Positions 56,852 through 64,000 of a DNA stretch of 64,000 nt are shown piece by piece. The number at the start of each line of letters is the position of its first letter. Positions within the stretch are counted from its first letter, which is position 1. Made by a program: the position numbers and the translations under genes. The DNA comes from Siphonodentalium dalli (Eukaryota; Mollusca; Scaphopoda; Gadilida; Siphonodentaliidae), in assembly GCA_032622095.1 (NCBI GenBank), contig CP136063.1, positions 75,491,980 to 75,555,979 on the forward strand, given 5' to 3'. Below the pieces are notes generated by a model. It was not told the DNA's origin. It did not search any database and saw only the letters and a list, made by a program, of their open reading frames with translations.

Positions 56852-58194
56852 AAATAGTTGCGTGGGTATAAAATAATAGATATGAACTGAAGACCTATGT
56901 CCGGAAAAGCTTCTATCAATTAATATTGATTTTATTTCGAATATTAAATCGGGCCCATTTATGTTACTATTTTTAGAACCGACCATTCGGATGAGACCGT
57001 ATTGCGATATAGAGCACTGGGCTGTTCCTACGGCAACGCAACGAATGTCAAATGTCACAGATTGGTTGTTTGTACTGTTTTGTTCCACAGATATAAGCTA
57101 TAATGAGTATAATTGACGTTTATTTGTGACAAAATTGCACAATATAATTTCTGGTCTCTGTTAACAGTAACCAATATTGTTCGTTAGCTGAACAATTAAA
57201 CACACCTTTTTAGACCAGAAAATATTCGAAATAAAATTAATATTAATCGATGTTTACAAAGAGATAATCCACCTTTGATAAGATTTATCGTAGCGTACTT
57301 ATATATGTTTTCATTATACATTGTTCTTTATAATATAGCATGTGAATGTCGAAACTTGTATTCTGCATGTATATATAGTGAAGCAATTAACATTGAGAGC
57401 GTTATATATTGCACGGAAATTGGTTTAAGTGACTACTCTTAATTTCTTAAATGTTTACATGACCTCAGACGCATGCACGTGTGTAGATCTGTGTGTGTAT
57501 CGCAATGATAAACACTGCCGTATGAATATTAATGATGTATCACACACACAAAAAGGAAATTCCCCCTTCATATCTGCATGACTCAGACGTACGTATATAG
57601 ATGAAAGTAATGAGACGGCGACTGGATATTTATCAGACCGTGTCACAGTGCGCTTCCCAAGCGTGGTAATTAAAATACTCCACCAGGTATGTATACATAT
57701 GACATTCTACTAATATAACAAATCATACTAAAATACAATGTTTAAAGCCCCCCCCCCCCAGTACTAACAATACGTCTACAGATACAGCTGTGCATGCGAG
57801 TGTTATATATACGTCATCGGCGATTCTCCTGATTATTTGATTATTTTACAAAAAGATAGACATATAGTTATATGGATAGATAGTATTTATCTTGATTAGA
57901 CTATAATTATAATGAATCATAGAAACAAAATAAAAAAGGCAACAAAACAGCTACCAGATATGAATTTAGAAAGGATGACAGGCTAAGAAAATTAGATCTA
58001 CCTATACATTACCATTTAGAAGAGACAGAGGAAACCTATATAATATAAACATATAAAATTACTCACCCACTATATATGCTGAAAAGTACCGGTTCCCAGG
58101 TACAGCGGGGTTATAACGGGTACAGGACGTTTCGTACCGTGGTCGTGGTCGTGGTCGTTGCTGCCGTTGTCGAGTCGGATGAATGTTAATTGTT
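56852..58194. other. No gene or clear repeat seen
   Basis: AT-rich sequence with a short C run near 57748 and three GTGGTCGTG/GTCGTGGTC repeats near 58140. Confidence 0.4.
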
Positions 58195-58460
58195 ACAATC
58201 ATGTCCCATATTGTTGTATAACGTGAAAAAATGTTGTTAATGTCAATATGTTATTGTTATTTTAAAATAAAGAATAAAGTATGAAATTAACACTGCCCCC
58301 CCCCCCCCATTCCCAACATGGTACAACACACGGTACGAAACGACCAAACGATTTCCTACATGGTACGAAACGACCAAACAATGCGATACGAAACGACCAA
58401 AAATTATGGTGCGAAACGACCAGATGGTACGAAACGACCATGGTACGAAACGTCTCCTTT
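58195..58460. repeat. Left arm of a 4.7-kb-spaced inverted repeat (TGGTACGAAACGACCA)
   Basis: Starts ACAATCATGTCCCAT, passes through AAATAAAGAATAAAGTATGA and a C14 run, and ends in about seven copies of GGTACGAAACGACCA. The complement of the same order lies at 63215-63506. The two arms are clearly related but diverged. Confidence 0.85.
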
Positions 58461-58744
58461 GGTCAAACTGTTTTTTGTCGCGATAGTAGATGCAAGTGTG
58501 AGCCGACCCCCCCCCCCCCCTCTACACTTAATGAAGAGTGGGCGCGAAACAAAAGGGGAGCAAACTTAACAAAAGCCCTTTGGCTTGTTGTTTAATTCCC
58601 TTTCCAATCAATCGATCATCTATATTATTCTATTTTATTGTCAAAACTTTTGTCAGATGTACTTATTATGATTGTAATAATTTATTACTAATAGATATGT
58701 TTACACTAATTGTGAGCTGGTGGCGGCAAGCTGTGCTGACTTGT

Positions 58745-59367
58745 AATTCCCGGTGACTTCTGAGTGCCTCCTCCCTGTACGCCTCCGCCTGTCGCAACAT
58801 CTTCTGCACAGATATCTGCCGCTGACAGCGGAATAGAGGCGGTAGAGCTGCTGGTGGTGTTGTTGGACGAGGTGGAGATGGAGCTAGGACACCGGGCTGT
58901 TATGTACCCGGACAGCGTTCGTTGTTGTAAGGTGTCCATCTCCACATCAAAACAGGCGGCGGGCACGTGATGTCCGGGTGACATCGGCGTCCCCGGCCTG
59001 TCTTCACTGCCCACTGGTATCGATGACGATGACAGGGACATCCGGGTTGACTTCGACGTCCCCCTGGCTTGTGTGATGTCGCCGACGTCCAGATCAGCTG
59101 CCAAGTGGGGGAGCTGGGAGTCTCTCAGCTCCGTCGCCCATGTTTCCACTTGGCCCTTCTGTCAGCGTCCCTTTTCCTCCTGGATGGGGTCATCTTCCTC
59201 CGCTTCTTCTGATCGCCGAGGTCTCCATACCAGATGGTAGGTAGCTGATGGTTTCCAGTGGCCGAGACCAGCGCCAGCAGAGGGTACTGCTGGAGCAATC
59301 TGATATTCCACAGACAGCCACCTTTAGCCTGTTGCAGAGTCCAGTTGAGGCTATCCACAACGCGCAA
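58745..59367 (-). pseudogene. Decayed copy 1 of an unrecognised gene
   Basis: Reading on the minus strand, one frame runs from 59367 to 59125 and contains QKKRRKMTPSRRKRDADRRA. The sequence then continues in another frame (59149 to about 58706) with ATELRDSQLPHLAADL and FDVEMDT. The break near 59130-59150 looks like a frameshift. The head-to-head copy at 60029-60601 has the same three blocks in order, supporting a real former protein. Basic KKRRK...PSR.RRDA.RRA blocks could bind nucleic acid; I cannot name the family. A polymerase or transposase domain is not visible. Confidence 0.5.
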
Positions 59368-60028
59368 GACAGGCTAATATAACAAAGCAGAGTGGATTAA
59401 TCCAAAATCACTCGGACCGAATCGCTCGGGCGTCTGAGTCCCGAATGACGACCACACAACTCACAAGCAATCCAGAACAAGTCAGCGGGAACAACAACAA
59501 GAGGCAATGCCGCAAGCACTGCGAATTGCCCGCTCAACCACCGTGGTTGGCGAATAATACACCATACGATGACAACCCAAATTTACGCTAAGGGGAGCGT
59601 TGATTAAATGGTGATGGTTGTACAAAGGCGATTACTAATCGTCAAAAACCTTAATCTCTGCATTTGTTATATCATATTTGGTTGAATAGACGGTCTGTAA
59701 GACGAAATACGTAAATGCATTGCCCTATAATTCGATGTACCAGCCATGGCATGTCAGTTATGTAATGTGTCGTATACTGCCTCCCGTCTTATAACAACAA
59801 CCGGGCTTCACACAATAAAGGTTATTAATACAACAATAGCTAGGTAATCAACAACTCACATTAATAAGCAACAGAACTGTTGTTTTATTATGACATTCAC
59901 GCTTCCGGTCACTTGGGGGATGGACGTGCCAGCGAGAGCTCTTCGCTAATCCTTGAGTGGCCGTCGATTTTTTTGTCGGGCTTGGCTGAACATGGATAAT
60001 TTAATCCCCAGCCAAGTCCGCAGCGTGC
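59368..60028. other. Spacer between the head-to-head decayed copies
   Basis: No gene seen. It may hold the shared 5' region of the two copies. Confidence 0.4.
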
Positions 60029-60601
60029 ATGCTGAGCGGCTTCCAGTCTACCCATTGTATTAGCTGGCCAATACATGCTAATACGGGTAGACTGGACGTG
60101 GTATTGAAGTTCCAGGTCACTCCGGTAGAACCCTCTACCGGCCGTGGCCTGGATGGACCGACGGGGGCTGCCGGGACCACACGGAAAAAGAAGAGAAAGA
60201 CACCTTCACGACGCCGAAGAGATGCCATCAGGAGGGCCGAGTGGAAACGTGGAACTGAGAGACGCCCAGTCCCCCCCCCCCCCCACTTGGCCTCCGATCT
60301 GCCTGCTGCAGATACCACCATCAGCAGGAGCAAGGACGCGAAGTCATCCCGGAGGTCCCTGCCGTCGGCGAGGACAGCGGCATTATGAGCACCGACGTCA
60401 TCCCGGAGGCTAGCTCCTGCCGCTGTCTTCGACGTGGAGATGGAAACACCACCTAGCCAGACTCCACCAGGGGCGGAAAACAACACCTCCGCCCCTGCGA
60501 CGCCGAGATACGAAGAGAGGCCGGCGATGCCAGAAAACACCAAACAGATAGAGAAGGAACGACTTCGTATCAAGACAGCCATACCATCTCAGCAACTATG
60601 A
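60029..60601 (+). pseudogene. Decayed copy 2 of the same unrecognised gene
   Basis: The first frame carries LKFQVTPVEPSTGRGLDGPT and TRKKKRKTPSRRRRDAIRRA. A shift of frame is needed to read NVELRDAQS, just before a C12 run, and another to read AVFDVEMETPPSQTPPGAEN through KERLRIKTAIPSQQL to a stop at 60599-60601. The blocks match copy 1 at 58745-59367 in the same order. At least two frameshifts and the C run mark it as non-functional, unless introns hide the joins. Confidence 0.5.
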
Positions 60602-60978
60602 ATTCTTCCTGCTGAGGGATCGCCAGGTGTTCAGAGGGCCAAACCAACACGAGCCAACACATGGGATCGTTAATGTCTTCAAAACACAGGGACAGATCCG
60701 GATTGACTGTTCCAAACAGCCACCACCACAAGAAAAAAGAAATTGGTGACAAAGAAAAAATTTCAAAATGCAATTTTTTTCTTCTTGTTTGTTTGATTCA
60801 TTAAAGCTAAAAAAAATGAGGGGTTAAGGAAAGGGCCTCTCGTCCCTTTCGAAGATCCCGGGGATAGCCGCCCAAATCACATTCCCTGCTGTTTTATTAT
60901 GAGCGATGACAACTATTAAACATGCCTCGTTGCTTGATTAGTGGGCGAACATGGTGTCAGCGACATGGAATCAGAGAG

Positions 60979-60979
<1 letters not shown>
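60602..60979. other. No gene seen
   Basis: Short stretch between the decayed gene and the AT microsatellite. Confidence 0.4.

Positions 60980-61045
<66 letters not shown>
60980..61045. repeat. (AT)n microsatellite, about 32 repeats
   Basis: Uninterrupted AT dinucleotides from 60981 to about 61044. Confidence 0.97.
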
Positions 61046-61049
<4 letters not shown>

Positions 61050-61157
61050 GATTCAGTCATCAGTTGTGAGCCCAGAAAATGAGGATTTAATTCGACCAAA
61101 GTTTTTTTAATTTGGCCGAGCTTATCATCTTGAATCTTGAATGTTGAACTTTTTTAA

Positions 61158-62343
61158 GGACGACCAGCTGGGCGCAGCCCAGCCGCGCATATGTTGCGCA
61201 GCAACATATGCGCAGGTCGTCCTTATACTAAGTTCGCTTTCGAACATGGGCGCCGCCATCTTGAATTAGGAGCGCCGCCATCTTGGATTTGAGGGGCCGC
61301 CATCTTGAAACGTCATTGCAATTAAATTAAAACTACAAAATGTTACTTTTCATATAGCCAACATAACAGTGTTCATTGCGTTAAGGCATCACATGGATTA
61401 TTCTTTGAACAATAATCATGACTTAAATCATAAATATTGTCGACCGGACTCGGGTTGCTATGACATTCGGGAAATGTCGGAAATTTACGTAAAACTGCAA
61501 ATTTTCCTTAGCCACCTCGCGAAAACAACATAATTCATATCGTAAATATCTTGAACGTTTATTATATAACTAAATAAACTTTTCTTTAGTTTAGTAAATT
61601 AGTAGTTCTAAGCATGTTCACGTAAACTGTTAGGTTACGTCATATGTTGTCTCCAAAGCGACGTCATATTGGCACGCGCATTTTCCCGCGAAAGTTATTG
61701 ACGTTTTGACAGGGACGCGACAAAGCACACAAAGCAGGCATAATGTTGGCATGGTTCGCATTAGGTTTGGTTGGGTTGACGTTGTTTCATAGTGCATGGC
61801 TCCGAGTCCGCGCTGGTATAAATGTAGCTCCATGCAATTGTAATCAAACTGATCAAATCCCAACCTATAAAATCACTATAGAATTTGTACAGGTACAAAC
61901 AAAACATGTTCTTGGAAATTGAATGTTCTTCCTTACTTATATTCTAATGATTTGGGTTGTGATTTGAAACAAACAAACAACCCAAATTATGAGGGGGTAA
62001 ACCCAAGTTCTCACTCATAATAACCCCAATTTCCAACCAATGCCAAGGGTTGTGGAGGCGAGTACAACTAATATTTCATCCAAATTGAGAATGGGCATAA
62101 TGTGCCAGTCAAAAAAATGGCCCCGGGGAGCCACGATCGAAAGGCTGGAAGATACATGTATGAGTACAATATGATAATTATGAGGTACAGACCCAATCCC
62201 CCTACCACAAGCAACCAACTTCGTGTACATGTACGTAATTTGTTATAAGAAATATTTATAGTTAATTAAATCTTGACGTTCATATAAGTCAACACATATT
62301 AGTCTGAGTATAGTGCAGGTACGTCGTGATTGCACGGTCGTCC
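61158..62343. mobile_element. Non-autonomous element with an 8-bp duplication and a double hairpin at one end
   Basis: GGACGACC at the left and GGTCGTCC at the right are flanked by the 8-bp repeat TTTTTTAA (61150-61157 and 62344-62351). Just inside the left end stand two perfect hairpins, GCTGGGCGCAGCCCAGC and GCGCATATGTTGC with its complement, and then a second GGTCGTCC (61216-61223). An 8-bp duplication fits hAT, P or Merlin types; the GG-start favours Merlin, tentatively. The duplication is T/A-rich, so chance cannot be excluded. The 1186 bp hold no transposase. It ends ~200 bp before the NGLY1 ATG. Confidence 0.68.
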
Positions 62344-62541
62344 TTTTTTAAATGGATTTCAATGCCATAATTTCTTGTTATCTTGAATTCCCCACTTTTT
62401 ATGTCCATTCTGTACGAACAGTCTGTCAAAACGACCAACGACCTTTAGAGGTGCCCATTACAAGCGACCTGACGATTTGTTGCATATGTTCGTGTACTGG
62501 ATGTGAATTGTTTTACTTCTAAGTTCAATCAAAAATTCACC

Positions 62542-62757
62542 ATGACTTTTGAATCAGTACGCAAACTTGTCGAAGAAAATGAAAAGGGGACTTTCTTGGA
62601 CACTTCTGGCGTTCTAGTCAAACTTGCGAATAATTTACTGCAAAATCCTAATGAAGAAAAATTTCGAAAAATCAGAATTGGAAACCAAACAATTCAAGAC
62701 AAACTTCTCACTGTCGTCGGAGGAATGGAATGCCTTTTTGAAATGGGGTTCCTGGAG
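62542..62757 (+). CDS. NGLY1: NGLY1 (peptide:N-glycanase) first coding exon, PUB domain
   Basis: 72 codons from ATG (62542) to CTGGAG, followed by a GTAATT donor. The product starts [20 protein letters not shown] and continues [20 protein letters not shown] and [11 protein letters not shown]. This is the N-terminal PUB domain of NGLY1, which binds the p97/VCP C-terminal tail. The enzyme removes N-glycans from misfolded glycoproteins exported from the [11 protein letters not shown] and NP.DEK.R.IRIGN are hallmark vertebrate NGLY1 blocks. The ATG is the first in frame and has A at -3. The transglutaminase-like catalytic and PAW domains must lie right of the window; no second exon was found by eye before 64000. 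Another PUB protein is the main alternative, but ECLFEMGF favours NGLY1. Confidence 0.88.
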
Positions 62758-63214
62758 GTAATTTTGGTTTTATGGTGCTTATATTCTGCTAATGATGAAC
62801 AGACAGTCTGCCGTCAGAGCAGTTTTAGCCAGTCAAAAATAAAAATAGTATAAATAAAATTGTTGAGAACCCTGAAATTCTCATGAATTGCTTACACCAT
62901 AGAGTCCACATACAAAGCACAAGATGTGCAACTTTCAATCCCACACACAGTCGTGGCCAGGTTATTTTGTTCATATAATCATCGTAGGTGTCGTTGTCAG
63001 CGAGAGGTACCGGATTCCTCTGAGATCGCAGCAGGCATACGAATTACTATAATTTACAGGTTCCTGAGTTATCATAACAGCTACGTTTACATGTATATCT
63101 CCGTGGCTGATGTTTTAGCATTGTATGCATATCACAAAATTCCCCAGACTCTGTATAGGTTATACCAATTAATAATGATCTCTTTGACCGAATATTAATC
63201 ATAGTTCAAATGGA
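62758..63214. other. NGLY1 intron, no exon seen
   Basis: The frame stays open about 32 codons past the donor but loses all similarity to the family, so the donor at 62758 is taken as real. Confidence 0.6.
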
Positions 63215-63506
63215 TTCTAGACGTTTCATACCATGGACGTTTCGTACCATCTGGTCGTTTCGTACCATATTTTTTGGTCGTTTCGTACAGCATTGTTTGG
63301 TCGTTTCGTACCATGATGTAGGAAATCATTTGGTCGTTTCGTACCATGTAGGAAATCGTTTGGTCGTTTCCTACTGTGGCTTGTACCATGTTGCGAATGG
63401 GGGAAAACAGTGTTGATTTCATACTTTATTCTTTATTTTAAAATATAACAACATATTAACATTAACAACAGTATTTTATACAACAATATTGTATGACATG
63501 GGACAT
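63215..63506. repeat. Right arm of the inverted repeat with 58195-58460
   Basis: About seven copies of TGGTCGTTTCGTACCA, then a C/G-poor version of the left arm ending CATGGGACATGATTGT. It lies in the first NGLY1 intron. Confidence 0.85.
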
Positions 63507-64000
63507 GATTGTATTTATGGCACCTGGAGCATCATTCATGAATGAACTTTGGAATTAGATACATCAATCTTCCACCTTCATCTTGAAACTTCTTAAAAAT
63601 AGCTTCCAATGCCCACGTGACGGTAATGACGGGGGTACGGAGATGTTGATTTTTTTGATTTTGAACCAGCAAAACAAAAATCGCATACGGTATATCATTG
63701 GAACATCTCCTGAATACGGGATATGAAGATCACCCCATTGTATCCGTAAATGTATTTGCTAACCAATAAACAATCTCACTTTTAAAATCTCGCTTTAAAA
63801 AAATCGTGTGGTGGGTGACAGCTCATTTTAGTGATTATGGGGTATTTTACCCCAAAATCCGATTCCGTTTCTGGATACCGCAGGAATTATATATCTCATA
63901 TTTTAAGGAGACCAACTCAGCTACATGTACATGTACTAGTACATGTACGAGCCATGGTATCCTCATATTAAATATGAAATGGTGTTTGTTGTAGAGATTA
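63507..64000. other. No exon seen; 22-bp palindrome near 63924
   Basis: Intronic sequence. GTACATGTACTAGTACATGTAC near 63925-63946 is a perfect 22-bp palindrome. Confidence 0.5.

Noticed and set aside
59368-60028. tRNA or small RNA gene between the decayed copies
   Set aside because: No A- or B-box pair or cloverleaf could be recognised.
62503-62541. Upstream extension of the NGLY1 frame
   Set aside because: The in-frame codon at 62503 is GTG; the first ATG is 62542 with a good context, and the family similarity begins after it.

Overview
The window looks like AT-rich nuclear DNA from an invertebrate animal, most plausibly a lophotrochozoan and perhaps a bivalve mollusc. That guess rests on animal genes with canonical GT-AG introns, very long intergenic stretches and a heavy load of small palindromic DNA transposons; the species cannot be fixed from the sequence. 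There are no bacterial-style operons, rRNA genes, convincing tRNA genes or CRISPR arrays. Only three genes are convincing. (1) The last four exons of a Ras-GRF-type guanine nucleotide exchange factor on the + strand (12334-18004). (2) A complete, intronless SART1 (tri-snRNP splicing factor) reading frame on the - strand (46863-49247). (3) The first coding exon of an N-glycanase 1 (NGLY1) gene on the + strand (62542-62757), which continues past the right edge. Their products work in unrelated pathways: Ras signalling, spliceosome assembly and deglycosylation in ER-associated degradation.

Almost everything else is repeats, mostly non-autonomous DNA transposons whose ends and target-site duplications can be read directly. 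The main families are: A, TTAA-bounded (piggyBac-type) elements with at least four terminal sequences, three of which share one hairpin core; B, about 220-bp near-perfect palindromes starting CAGTAATGC at TA targets, 15 copies; C, elements whose two ends each fold into a hairpin (GCAGAATGAGGTCCCCAGAG...); and single or paired elements with 8-bp (hAT-type), 3-bp TTA (PIF/Harbinger-type) or TA duplications. Many are nested, and the nesting gives relative ages.

Layout: 1-1300, ~185-bp tandem repeats; 2126-12280, foldbacks, a 1.7-kb Harbinger-type element and a ~1.1-kb duplication; 12334-19300, the 3' end of RASGRF with repeat-filled introns and a repeat-rich 3' flank; 19343-46525, a 27-kb gene-free transposon field; 46782-49350, SART1 and its promoter; 50028-54224, two arrays of 12-bp palindromes; 54560-56000, a degraded ~388-bp tandem repeat; 58195-63506, inverted repeats enclosing two decayed head-to-head copies of an unrecognised gene, a 1.2-kb element with an 8-bp duplication, and the NGLY1 first exon.

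No wholly new biological system can be demonstrated. The most unusual structures are the two arrays of GGA-(6-bp palindrome)-TCC sites, one held inside a 31-bp-ended transposon, and the family-B palindromes whose two arms share copy-specific mutations.
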